Shown piece after piece: positions 36,290 to 47,123 of a stretch of DNA of 64,000 nucleotides. The DNA comes from Populus alba. Lineage: Eukaryota > Streptophyta > Magnoliopsida > Malpighiales > Salicaceae. Each line of letters opens with the position of its first letter. The stretch's first letter is position 1. Where the stretch lies: the NCBI RefSeq assembly GCF_005239225.2, contig NC_133288.1:9616169-9680168 (forward strand), in the 5' to 3' direction. The notes beneath the pieces were generated by a model. That model was not told where the DNA came from. It worked only from the letters and a program-made list of their open reading frames with translations, and did no database searches. The position numbers were made by a program, and so were the translations under genes.

Positions 36290-37860
36290 ATTCACTAATC
36301 TTTAAATTCCTTAAAAAAGATTAAAGACACAACAACTCCCTCTTTCTCCAAACCTACACCGCCAACCCTTATCTCTCTAAAACACCCACCAAATTAAACA
36401 CTTATTTTTTCCTGTTAAAACACTCAAAAATTGAACGCATTTTAGCCTTTAAGCATTATTGGATATTTTTTTGTTCAAAATCCATCATTGTCGTCGCCGT
36501 CGTCATTGTCGCACCAACCTTTTTTCTAGTCCTATAAGTAAGATAAACATACTTCATTGCTATGAATTTATGTTTGGTTTATTTGAAATGAAATGATTGT
36601 TTAGGTTGAAGTCAGTGTTTACATTAAATTTAAGGTTTGTTGAATTAATGATAAATTAGTTACGAATACCATCAATTAGGTTTTATTTGATATTGATGAA
36701 CATGAGAATAAATCAAGTTAATTATGAATTAATTATATGTTATGTTTAATTTTGGATAAGTTGTCGAATTATGGATTTTGTGTGGATTGTTGGAATCAAC
36801 TAATAATGTATTTAAATATGCAATAGGACATGAATACGGTATAATTATGATGAATTATACATTGCATTGAATTGTTGGTAAGTTGATTAATTTGGTATTT
36901 TATTTGAATTATTTTAATTTGCTACTAATTTAGGTTTGATTTAATACAATTGAGCATGAAAATATTAATTATATTTGGTGTAATGAATTATGTTTAATTT
37001 TGGTCAACTATGCTTTTGTGTTAATTTTTGAAAATTTGATTGAATTTGCTATAAATTTTTTTAATTAGGATTGAGGGAATGCAATTTAATTAAAATTACA
37101 TTCAATTGATCATAAATCAATTTGTTTTTTTTTATACATAATATCTTATAATATATTTATGTTAAGTCATTATGATTGCACTATTGTTCCCAATGTGAAT
37201 AGTAGTATCACATACAATGATGGAAATACTTTGTTGTTAAATATTAATTTAGGTATATCATATGTATAAATGAAAAAAAAAACCTATTTATCATAGAATT
37301 GGGTGGGATTACAACGATATTAATGTTAAAATAACTTGAAGGTGTCAAATTGATGAATATTAATAGTATTCTGTATTGATTCTGTGTTATGATTGTTTTA
37401 AAATGATGATTAATTATTTCATTCAAAATAATTTAAACATAATAATATTAAAATTGTATGTGAATAACCAATTAAAATATATATTTATCCACACTTCTAT
37501 CGGTCCTTCAAATAGATGGATCCCAACTTAAACTCCTCTGTTGTGTGCTTCCATTAGATAATAAAATAGATGTGTGGAAGAAATCCCACTTAAGCACTCA
37601 AGTAACTCAAGAGTTCTGATTTTTCCCCTCTTGATTTTATCATGTTGATATAATGAGTATATAATTGGCCCAAAGAAATAATCATGTTGTCTAATTGTTC
37701 AAGATAATTGAGGCTCATCTTGATCAATCTCATTAATCTAAGAAATTTGGATTGATCATAATTAATCAAAAAAATTAAATTGAATCAAAACTCTGATAGT
37801 TGTTTCCGGCCCATTTATATTTGTAATATGCCTTTGGGTTATCCCAATAAATAAAAAAAC
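36290..37860. other. AT-rich intergenic sequence
   Basis: No gene is supported. A loose direct repeat with the phrase aattatgtttaattttgg-type blocks is seen near 36680-36770 and 36930-37010. The rest is low-complexity DNA. Confidence 0.5.
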
Positions 37861-37868
37861 CCAATATT

Positions 37869-37939
37869 TGCACCAGCTGGGAATCGAACCCGGGTCTGTA
37901 CCGTGGCAGGGTACTATTCTACCACTAGACCACTGGTGC
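37869..37939 (-). tRNA. tRNA-Gly (GCC)
   Basis: A 71-nt minus-strand tRNA with acceptor stem GCACCAG pairing with CUGGUGC, D-arm UGGUCUAGUGGUAGAAU, anticodon loop CUGCCAC (anticodon GCC), T-arm GGGUUCGAUUCCC and discriminator A. There is no intron. A T run (about 37853-37858) follows as a Pol III terminator, and AT-rich TATA-like sequence lies about 30 bases upstream, as usual for plant tRNA genes. Confidence 0.97.
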
Positions 37940-38772
37940 CAGATGCTTAAGCGTCTCACATAATAATATAAATACTAATATTATATCTTCCCACCTTTCA
38001 AATTTATGTGGTATGTGTTTAGTGGTTAATGCAGCTGATTTAAAACAGGATGATGAAAATTAGAGTGAATAATAGACATGCATGTTCTTTCTCTCCGGTG
38101 TTTGAAAAATGCAATGGTTATGGCGTCTTGGGAAAAACAGGTTTACTTCTTATTATACCCAACAAATCGTGAGGAACCTGACATAAGTTTTCAGTTCTCA
38201 TATGGTGGGTGCTGGGCCACATCATAGAATGTGGACGTGGGAGGGAGAAGAAAAATCCGACGATGGCTTTAATGTAGTCATGTGTCTCCACTCTTCACCC
38301 TAGATTAGCGTGGACCATGTTGCATGCCTGAATCAATTTCTATTCTTTTTTGTTACTGTTCTTCTTTTTTGTCGGGGAAAAAACCTAGTCTGTGGACTCC
38401 AATCCGCAAAATATCAGGTTAGCAATTCTGTGGCTACATTGGAAATGAGCCAAATGGTTCGTAAGAGATGAGGAGAGTGGAGCCAGAAACTAGCATTTGA
38501 CAATCATATGACTGAAAGGCTACTTTCAAGAAAGGTTTGGAAGATAATAATTCGTATTCTATTAACACTCAATGTTGTCTCATTCAATTTATAAGACGAT
38601 ATATATGGTCATTTAGCTTTTGCTTTAAAAGGAAATGTAAAGTAGGAGGAGATCAAGGAAAAGACTCAATACATAAATACAAAATTTTCCAATTAATATG
38701 GAACTTGAAAAAAGTTTAAACATCACAACAGAGTAAAAAATGAGAGAAGAAAAGGAAAATCTTGATAATATA
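37940..38772. other. Intergenic, 3' side of the LRR gene
   Basis: No gene is supported. The stretch should include the 3' UTR of the minus-strand LRR gene ending at 38773. Confidence 0.5.
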
Positions 38773-40698
38773 CTAAATGCGTTTGCAAGGTGGAAGTGGA
38801 GGTCCACACAAACCAGGATTATTCTTGAATGCAGATGCAGGGATAATGGCTTTGTGAGGAGGAATCCTTCCTCTTAGTTTGTTGCTAGACACATCAAATT
38901 GTTTTAGCTCCTTCAAATTTAGCACGATCTCTGGAATAGCACCAGTCAGCTTATTTTTTGAAAGTAAAATTGTGGACAATTCTTTGGCATCTCCAAGCTC
39001 CACTGGTATCGTCCCAGACAGCCCAGTATTCACTAGCTTCAAGACCTGCAATTCTCTCAGTTTCCCAACTGACTTTGGTAGTGGTCCTCTAAATGTGTTG
39101 TCTGATAGAATCAATGAACTAATAGAAGCCATTGCTGGTCTATCTCCTATGTCATCATCAACTGGACCAGTGAACATATTGCTGGAAAGATCAATGGAAT
39201 TAAAATGACCTAGCGGGTCTTGGACTTCTTTAGAGAATATTACATTTAAGCGGCCACTGAACTTGTTGGAATGGATATCAAGATCCATCAGGAGTGAAAG
39301 GTTCTTGAATTCAACTGGGATGGACGAGTGAAAGCCATTATTTGATAAGTTGAGAAATGAAAGACGGGTCATGTTACCAATCCACCGAGGTAGCTTTCCT
39401 GTCAATTTATTGCTTGACAAGTCAAGTTCTGATATTGATGACGAAGATAGCCAGCGAGGAAGCTCCCCTTCAATCCCAGTCTTTGCCAACATAAGCTGGA
39501 AAACTCTTAATTCCTGGAACCAGTCTGGTATTCTAACTAGTCCTAAAGGATTATATGAAAGATCTAAAGCCTGTAAGCTCTTCAACTTAGCTAGCTGAGG
39601 AGGAAGCTGGCCGGAGAGCCGGTTTCTTGATAAATCAAGTGTTTGAAGGTTAAGTAAATTTACAAAACTTGAAGGGATCTTTCCTGTAAAATAGTTGTTA
39701 GAGAAAAATATATCAGTAAGAGTTGTTAAACGACCCACGGTTGCAGGTAGTTTTCCGGTGAGCTTGTTGTTGTCAAGGATTAGTCTTTGAATCTTCGAGA
39801 GCAGGCCAATTGATGGTGGTAAGCTGCCTGATAACTTGTTTTCTGATAAACGACAGAATATCATAGAACTAAGTCCAGATATCGAAGATGGTATCCTTCC
39901 TGTGAGGTAATTTTGATTGACATAGAGTAGTTCCAAAACAGCAAGTCCACCAATGGACTGCGGGATGCTTCCAGTTATCTGATTCTCAGATAGATCAAGA
40001 TATTTGAGATTCTTAAGATTTCCAATGCTTGTGGGAATGCTACCAGTAAAGTTGTTTTCATGTAGATCAAGCTTAGTTACCATAACCAACTTACCAATTG
40101 TAGGAGGAATTGGCCCTGACAAAGCATTTCCTGATAAACCAAGTTCCGAGACAGAAGTCCAGGATTTCATAACAGATGGAGGAACAATACCAGATAAAAA
40201 ATTGTCACTAAGATATATCTTTTTCAGCTGAGAGAAGTACCTTAATGTAATCGGTATCGATCCAGTGAGCTTGTTTGTATCAAGAAAGAGATGAGTAAGC
40301 TTCGACAACTTGCCAAGTTCTTGTGGTATTGGTCCCTTCAAGTCCTTGAGATTACTCAGGTCTAGAAGTTGAAGACTGGACAAGTTTCCCAAAGAAGGAG
40401 ACAGAGTTCCTGACATGTAAGTGTCTTCGATGAAGTCATTATTGTCTGAAACAAGACCAGGACGAGACACATTGACCACTCTGCCTGAGGCATCACAGGC
40501 AACTCCTTCCCAAGAGGTGCAGCAATCAGAGGAAACTGTCCAAGAAAGCAACAGTTTTGACGGGTCATCTGTGATTTTGTGTTTGAAATCAAGTAATGCT
40601 TCTTTATCAACTGGGTGGCATGCCTTGGAAGGGGCTAATGTAGAAAGGATGAAAAAGAACAGAAGAGAGAAGGTTTTGGTGTGCCATGAAATCTCCAT
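38773..40698 (-). CDS. Secreted leucine-rich repeat protein (DRT100 / At5g23400-like), no kinase
   Basis: One uninterrupted frame of 641 codons. Residues 1-26 form a signal peptide, followed by a plant LRR N-cap (27-69) with Cys27, the pair Cys59-Cys60 and Cys68 in the pattern DCCTSWEGVAC. About 21 extracellular-type LRRs follow, with the consensus LxxLxLxxNxLtGxIPxxIGxL, interrupted by a longer loop at about residues 470-500. The C-cap is NNPGLCGPPLPPC (Cys631, Cys638), and the protein ends three residues later with no membrane segment and no kinase. This layout matches soluble apoplastic LRR proteins rather than receptor kinases or RLPs. Ligand and partner are unknown. The ATG at 40698 is the first in frame and gives a typical signal peptide. 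It is on the same strand as the next LRR gene, but the N-caps differ, so the two are not recent tandem copies. Confidence 0.92.
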   Translation of the reverse strand: MEISWHTKTFSLLFFFILSTLAPSKACHPVDKEALLDFKHKITDDPSKLLLSWTVSSDCCTSWEGVACDASGRVVNVSRPGLVSDNNDFIEDTYMSGTLSPSLGNLSSLQLLDLSNLKDLKGPIPQELGKLSKLTHLFLDTNKLTGSIPITLRYFSQLKKIYLSDNFLSGIVPPSVMKSWTSVSELGLSGNALSGPIPPTIGKLVMVTKLDLHENNFTGSIPTSIGNLKNLKYLDLSENQITGSIPQSIGGLAVLELLYVNQNYLTGRIPSSISGLSSMIFCRLSENKLSGSLPPSIGLLSKIQRLILDNNKLTGKLPATVGRLTTLTDIFFSNNYFTGKIPSSFVNLLNLQTLDLSRNRLSGQLPPQLAKLKSLQALDLSYNPLGLVRIPDWFQELRVFQLMLAKTGIEGELPRWLSSSSISELDLSSNKLTGKLPRWIGNMTRLSFLNLSNNGFHSSIPVEFKNLSLLMDLDIHSNKFSGRLNVIFSKEVQDPLGHFNSIDLSSNMFTGPVDDDIGDRPAMASISSLILSDNTFRGPLPKSVGKLRELQVLKLVNTGLSGTIPVELGDAKELSTILLSKNKLTGAIPEIVLNLKELKQFDVSSNKLRGRIPPHKAIIPASAFKNNPGLCGPPLPPCKRI

Positions 40699-41035
40699 TG
40701 ACAGTTTTGAATCTGTAGCAGTGAGGATCGAGGATCTCTTGCTATTTTAGTAGTGAGGAGAAGAGGTGGTCAATTTACTTAAAGAGGGAAGTGCAAGGTT
40801 GTGCAGAGTTGAAAACAGCCATTCTCCTGTGATTGGGTTGAGTTAATTAGGCCTCAAAGTCAAGATTATGCTATTTTAGTGATTTTCTAGGCTCAAGAGA
40901 CATAGGCTTTCTTTCTTATCAACTATTAGGCACGTGAATCTGTGTTTGTCTTATTATCAAGCCTGTTCTATTTGGCTGTATATCAAAAGCACTTGAACTT
41001 TTCTTGCTCTCCTATAACATGAACAAAATGTTTAT

Positions 41036-41089
<54 letters not shown>

Positions 41090-41441
41090 CATAAAGGCAT
41101 ACAGTCAGATTACTTGCAGAAGACCTAACAGCATAATTACCAAATTGTTTATGCATAACCCATGATTTAAGGACGTTTGTTTCCATATATAATCCTTAGA
41201 GAAGAAGCTAAGGAATGTTCATACCATGGATAAGATGATGGGAAGTGACCAGGACGGTCCATCCATGACCGAGACGGTAAACATGGGGGCTGAATAGGCT
41301 AAGAACCATCTTGTGGATGAATGTTCGTTTCCATGATGATAAATCCTTGTGGAGTTGGGAGAGATTAATTTACTCGTCTAATGTAAGAAGCTTCATATTT
41401 TATACTATTTATATATAATAATTGAAACCATATTACATCTC
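40699..41441. other. Intergenic, 5' side of the LRR gene
   Basis: Upstream region of the LRR gene with the (TA)n microsatellite at 41044-41088. No further gene is seen. Confidence 0.5.
41044..41088. repeat. (TA)n microsatellite
   Basis: About 22 pure TA units. Confidence 0.95.
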
Positions 41442-41446
41442 GCGGG

Positions 41447-41489
<43 letters not shown>

Positions 41490-41514
41490 GCGTGTTCGAT
41501 CCACGCTCACCGCA
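41442..41514 (+). tRNA. tRNA-Phe (GAA)
   Basis: A 73-nt + strand tRNA with acceptor stem GCGGGGA pairing with UCACCGC, D-arm AGCUCAGUUGGGAGAGC, anticodon loop CUGAAGA (anticodon GAA), T-arm GUGUUCGAUCCAC and discriminator A. It matches the known plant cytosolic tRNA-Phe sequence as I remember it. It has no intron, a TTTT terminator follows at 41517, and a TATA-like tatatataa lies about 30 bases upstream. Confidence 0.98.
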
Positions 41515-41519
41515 ATTTT

Positions 41520-43174
41520 CATCTTATTTTTTAGTTGTAATTCAAGGAAATAGGCTCTTAATAGCCCGATGGGCCCTTCAAGGAGGAGAGATAAAACTCT
41601 TTGAAGCCAACAATTACTCACTCGATCCTTAAGTTATGAAGGCCGAAATTTGTTAATTTTTTTACCCTTTTGTTTTATTAATGAATGCAGATTGAAAGAG
41701 TAAAAGAAGAAAAGGGGTGAGATTCCTTTAAATACTTATCCCAAATTCAACGGTATTTTTTCTTTCATTTCCAATAAAATGCTTTGATAAAATCCAAGCT
41801 TTCCATGAAAGAAGAGTGATAAAAGAGAAGCATAAAGAAAAAATAAATTAAAAAGCTTGGTTGAACCACAACACCAAATAAAACATAACCTAAAATGCAA
41901 GTGAACATACATGCCCAAACAAAACTTTATTCCCGTATGCCCTAAGTCCCATCAATCTATTAAGGAGAGGATACCCAAAGAAGGTGGTTTTTTAGTAATT
42001 AAAAAAATATAATAAAATAACACCATGCAAAAAATATATAGGAAAATAACAAAGTTTATAGAATACTCTTTTAAATTGCATATTTGACAAACACAATATT
42101 TAATAAGAAGAGAGAAAAGAGAGAGAAAAAAAATTTAGAGTCACATCGAAACTCCAATGATAGCACCATTAATACCATTAAAAAAATTTTGACAAGACAA
42201 ATCCAACAAACCCAAAAAAATCATCAATGGTGACTAGAGTGGGCTAAAAACAAGTGAACCCTAACATCTTTAGTCGATTCATGTGACTCATTTCGTTTAC
42301 CATTTGTGACCTTCATTGATGTTGTTGAATTCATTTTATTAAAATCTTCCCAACAATACTAATAGAGTCATTATTGAAATTTTGATATGATTTCAAAGTT
42401 TTTTTATTTTTTTTTTAACATTTCTCTCTCTCCTCTCTCTTTATAAATTATAAGAAAGAGAGATAAGAGAAAAACAAAACAAAGAAGGTCATCTAAAGGC
42501 ACATTGAAGCTCTATTGATGACATAACAAGTACCATTGAAAAGATCTAGATGAAATAAATCCAACGACACAAAAGAAAATCACAAACATTTAGTAACATA
42601 AGCCATCTAAAAATGTTAAGGCTCACTTTGTTTGTAGGTTGCTCATGTGACCTACTCCAATTATCATTAATAATCTTTTTTAGTCTCGTTAAAATAATCT
42701 CATCAAGATATTTTTAATAGTATTAATAATGTTATTATTGAAGTTTTAATATAACTCTATGATCTCTTTTCTCCCCCTCCTTTTTTCTTTTCTTATTAAA
42801 TGCCGTGTTTATCAAATTTATAATTTAAAAGAGTCAGCAAATAATATTTTCAATCCATGAATTGTTGATATCAAATGTGATTCTTTAAATTGTGTTAATT
42901 TTTTAAATGTTTTTTGTATTATATTATTTTATTAATTTTTTTAATGTGTTGGAGTACAAAAACATAAAAAATATATATAATTTTATGGCGCCGAATTCTC
43001 CCTCTTGTCAAAAATAAAAATAAAAAATCCACTTCATCATTACCACACTATCAGTATGAACACCAAGCAAATCATACACACATTAAGTAACAACTACCAA
43101 CAAACCAAAGACCCAAATCAAATAATTATTATTGTCAACAAAAACTAACGTAGTTACATTGCATTGCATTGCAT
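41520..43174. other. Intergenic, with a tandem-duplicated repeat
   Basis: Between the tRNA and the second LRR gene. It holds the diverged tandem duplication at 42100-42770 and no supported gene. Confidence 0.55.
42100..42770 (+). repeat. Diverged tandem duplication, period about 345 bp
   Basis: Copy 1 (about 42100-42410) and copy 2 (about 42455-42765) share in order: a purine-rich agagaaa start, a gaaactccaatgat/gaagctctattgat block, a taccattgaaaa-type block, a caaatccaac block, a catgtgac block, and an attattgaa(a/g)ttttgatat-type end. Copies have many substitutions but keep collinear order. Confidence 0.65.
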
Positions 43175-44455
43175 TCATGGGATCGAAGGGCTAAAACTCT
43201 TACATTCGATTTGTGGTTTTTGATCACCACCTCGACAAAAAAAGAAACTAACTGGACAACGGTACAAACAATTATCATTCAATCTTACATCCGCAAAACC
43301 TGGTTGGAGCTCCATTAAAGGACCCGGTATAGGTCCGTATAAGTAATTCCCTCCTAAAAAAAGCCTATCGAATGGAGACAATTCCGATCCGGGTAAAACC
43401 GTTTTTATTGCAAATTGGGTCGGTATCATCCCTGAAAATTTGTTGTTTTCAAGGGATAAAGCTGAGAGCTTCGGCATTGAAGCCATGAAAGAAGGCAAAG
43501 AACCTCTGAGTTCATTATTGCTTAAATCAATGGCTACCAGTGCACTTTGGAGAGTTGTGGTTAATGGGAATGGTGGGGATTGTACGGACGTGAAGAAATT
43601 GAACGAGAGGGTGAGTTGTTGAAGTGAAGGGTGAGTGAAGAGAGTTAGAGGGACCGAGTCACTGAGGTTATTGTGGCTCAAATCAAGTACTTGTAAAAAA
43701 GCCAAGCTTCTAAAGTTTTGAGGGTCTAATTTGCCTCGTAAGCCATTGTTTCTCAGTGAGAGTTGAACTAAAGATGATGGTAATGCTAATGGGACATCAC
43801 CTGATATGGCATTGTCACTTGCATCAAAATACTTGAGATTTTTAAGTGGACCCAACTCGGGAAACTCACCAATTAGCTTGTTTGATTGCATCTCGAGCCT
43901 TTTTAAACTAGCAAGACCATTGAAACTTGCAGGAATATTGCCTTGGAGGTTGTTGTTGTCCAAATACAGCTCTTCCAGGCTACTTAGCGAGCCAATCGAG
44001 GTGGGTATCTCACCATAGAACAAGTTTCTCGACAGACCGAGCCGCCTCAGTTGAGTCAAGTTGGATATCGACTCAGGGATTTGGCCATAGAAGTAATTAT
44101 TTGAAAGGTCGAGTGTTTGCAAATAAGGGAGGTTCCAAGTAATGGAAGAGACAGTACCAGAGTAACCCGCCTGGTCAAGGCTGAGCTCAGTGACTCTGCT
44201 TGAACCGGACACTACAACGTCACACCTGAACCCACAAGTGAATCTCTCACTGAATAAATTATCACATGGGTCAACAGTGAAGTCCCATGCGCTCAAGCAA
44301 GAACCTGGACTCACTGAGTTTGGGTCCACCGCGGTCCTAACCTCCTTCAAAACCTCTAAATCGCCCCAATATGTCTTCGACTCTACTTCCACCAACAGCC
44401 TAGCGACTGAGATCAGCAGAACCAGAGAAAATAAAGAAAAACTGAGGGTGCCCAT
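43175..44455 (-). CDS. Secreted leucine-rich repeat protein, 426 aa, no kinase
   Basis: One uninterrupted frame of 426 codons. Residues 1-26 are a signal peptide. The N-cap starts KTYWGDLEVLKEVRTAV and carries Cys53, Cys64, Cys74 and Cys78 around the pattern AWDFTVDPCDNLF. This is a WDF-type N-cap, different from the DCC type of the neighbouring LRR gene. About ten LRRs follow (about 85-370) with LxLSxNxFxGxIP consensus, then a Cys-containing C-terminus with NCLYRCP and a last Cys near residue 418. No membrane segment or kinase is present. The protein probably acts in the apoplast or cell wall. Its function is not known to me. The ATG at 44455 gives the expected signal peptide. Confidence 0.9.
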   Translation of the reverse strand: MGTLSFSLFSLVLLISVARLLVEVESKTYWGDLEVLKEVRTAVDPNSVSPGSCLSAWDFTVDPCDNLFSERFTCGFRCDVVVSGSSRVTELSLDQAGYSGTVSSITWNLPYLQTLDLSNNYFYGQIPESISNLTQLRRLGLSRNLFYGEIPTSIGSLSSLEELYLDNNNLQGNIPASFNGLASLKRLEMQSNKLIGEFPELGPLKNLKYFDASDNAISGDVPLALPSSLVQLSLRNNGLRGKLDPQNFRSLAFLQVLDLSHNNLSDSVPLTLFTHPSLQQLTLSFNFFTSVQSPPFPLTTTLQSALVAIDLSNNELRGSLPSFMASMPKLSALSLENNKFSGMIPTQFAIKTVLPGSELSPFDRLFLGGNYLYGPIPGPLMELQPGFADVRLNDNCLYRCPVSFFFCRGGDQKPQIECKSFSPSIP

Positions 44456-45579
44456 TTGCTGGTTTTTTCGCTACAAGTGGATGTGGGAACTGAAAATTTG
44501 AAACTTGAAGAAAGCCAGATAAGGAGATAACTTGGGGGGAGAGGGAAGAATGTATGAGAGTTAATCAATCAGTGGTGAGAATCACGATAGAGAGTAGGCA
44601 AGAAAGAAACTGCTTGTGAGAGAGAGGGACTCTCTTGCCACCTTTGGGATGAGTTATCTTCTTCTTTTTGTTAGTGACTTCACGGGGAGCTTGTCAGTTG
44701 TCAGAGCCTTTTTTAATTGTTTCCTTTGTATTTTAATTTGGGATGGGTGTTGTATGCCTCCATGGAAGTAGATGGATATATTATCGTATGTGAATGAGTG
44801 CTGGAAGTTATGAAGGACACTCCTGTTCGTTCATGTAATGACGTGTCTTCTCCTAAATTGACTTGTCCCAGCTTGAGCTCTGTTGGTTCTTGATATCACA
44901 TCATCATCATCATTTTCATCATCCATGACTTCTTGAAGATAATGCAGTAAATAAAAATGATGGGAACAAAGGGAAATTAAGAACATGGTTGTAAAATTGT
45001 TGAAGTCATTTGAAGCAGGGTGATAGGATCAGTGTTTTTGCTTTTTGACCTGGATTTTCTTTTCTAAATTTGAGTTAAATTCATGTGCATCAAAAGTTTT
45101 TCATGAGTTAAGTATACAGATCTGTACATCACATAATTATAGCAACCATAATTATTTTTTAAAATATATTTGATTTAAAAATATATTAAAATAATATTTT
45201 TAACAACACATATTAAAACAAGTTATAATTTTTTTCCTTCAAAATTTCGAGATACACGGTTCCGACACCCTTCTGCTTCGCTTTTTAATTCCGATGTCAC
45301 ATGGGCGTCCTTGTTGTGGTTGATAGCAGAGGCAGTATGGATTAATGTTTGGTGGGTTATGATGTTGATAATATGATATTCTTGATTAACTTCCAAATTG
45401 ATTTTAAGCACTTGGGTTTCCTTTAAACATAAACAAAAAATGTTGGTCCCATATTATTTGCTTTGAATTAAGGGAATACCAGAGTGGCGAAGGCTGCATG
45501 ATCTAGATTAGTATTAGAACCAAAAATCAGTCCTCAATCACGACAAATTACGTGGTGGTGATGCGACAAATTACGTGGC

Positions 45580-45602
45580 GGTGGTGGTGGTGGTGGTGGT
45601 GG
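45580..45602. repeat. (GGT)n trinucleotide repeat
   Basis: Seven to eight GGT units, preceded by two direct copies of cgacaaattacgtgg (about 45540 and 45564). Confidence 0.9.
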
Positions 45603-45924
45603 AATCAAATGATATACGATGCAGTTGTTGCGAGAACACTCAAAGATGGAATCGGAATCTGGGCCCCAATGCTGGTGAGTTATATATGATTGAAACCTTA
45701 CATATTCAAAGCCACCACCAAGTTCAAAGATTCCTTCGTTGCTGAACAATCTTATTACTATCTTGATTTTTGGTTTTCAATTTCCAACATGTTTTCCTCT
45801 TGTTTAAGCCTGGAAGCAAGGTCCCTCTTGTTAGATAGAATGGAATCTTGATTAATTTTAATTTCCATGTCATGCGTTTCGTGAGGTGGGTCTAATTTCT
45901 GTTTATGAAAACATTTGAATTTTT

Positions 45925-46085
45925 TTTTTTTTTTATTATTCTAAATTAATATTTTTAAATCATTTTAATATGGTGATGTTAAAAATAATTTTTTTTAAAT
46001 AAAAAAATTTTTTTTTAATTTTAATATATTTTTAAATAAAAAATACTTTAAAAAACAATCATAACCATTAAAAAACACCTCCTGA
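45925..46085 (-). repeat. Reversed, diverged copy of the MITE-like element
   Basis: Contains cattttaatatggtgatgtt (reverse of the element's core) flanked by A/T runs. Ends are eroded. Confidence 0.4.
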
Positions 46086-47123
46086 AAAAAGCATAGACCA
46101 ATGCGTGGTTCCAAGAGAAAAACTAAGTGAAGGCAAAGTTTGAGTGTAATACAATCAAATAAGTAGCTGCTGGTGGGGGATCCTTTAATATTATAAATAA
46201 AATGGGTAATTGTGTCGCATTTAGTTCTGGCTAACGTGAATTACAAACAACTCTCAAGATAAATTTCATAAATTTTCACGCTTCTGCTTGCATCCAAAGA
46301 GGTAAGACAGTAACATAACATTATCCTAGTGATCTGTACTGGTTGGCAGAAACCCAAAAATGGTTTTAACACAAGCAATCGGTGGGTAAAAAGGACAAGT
46401 TGACGGTCGGAAGCCACAGCTCTAGATCTTCCAAGTGGGAATCTACTGTGCGGGTGACCATCTAGTGCAGAGCAAGTGAATTATGGCATTAGGGTTACTT
46501 CCTAGCGTGCCTTAGTTTTGTACGTCAGTCTGGTGATGTCATTTTCCCATCTGGTGAAAGTCAAATTTCACCAAACTGAGTAAAAAGCACAGCTTCGAGT
46601 AATCATGTCAGTGCTGATCCATGTTTCCTTCATGCAATCAAAACTCCTTGTAATCGGATAGAACAAAATAAAACCACTGATAATGGCCACCAATCAAAAC
46701 CATGTCTGAAACCAAAATTCAAAAGCAATCCGCAACCCCCACCCCATGTCATGATTCTTTAGTGGAGTTCCTTAAAATACGATCACAAGACATAAACAGT
46801 GCACATATACGCAGATTAAAATAGTAACAGCAAGGAGAAGCATTAGCATCAGCATTGACTGCCCCCGCATTGAAAGGCTAAAGTTGACGAGAATTGGCAC
46901 TTTCATCCAGCCATTTTACTTTCTAATTTTGGTATCCACAACTATTCATATACATAACATGGTTATCTGTAAATTATCTCTACTGCAGGACATTGTCTAA
47001 ACATTATATGGTTGGATAATACAAATGCTAGCGACAAGGGGTGCACTACAGTTAAAACTTTTTTTATGCCCTAAGAAGCTCAAGATGGAAAAATGAAGGA
47101 ACCTGGTGGTGACTTTTCTCATG

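Larger units (their letters stand above)
44456..47123. other. Intergenic
   Basis: Upstream region of the LRR gene and 3' region of the FHA gene. It contains a GGT microsatellite (45580-45602) preceded by a short duplication of cgacaaattacgtgg, and a reversed MITE-like copy at 45925-46085. No gene is supported. Confidence 0.55.

Noticed and set aside
42781..42990. Homopyrimidine and AT runs as a possible CRISPR or satellite array
   Set aside because: No regular repeat-spacer structure is present, and the sequence is a plant nuclear genome.
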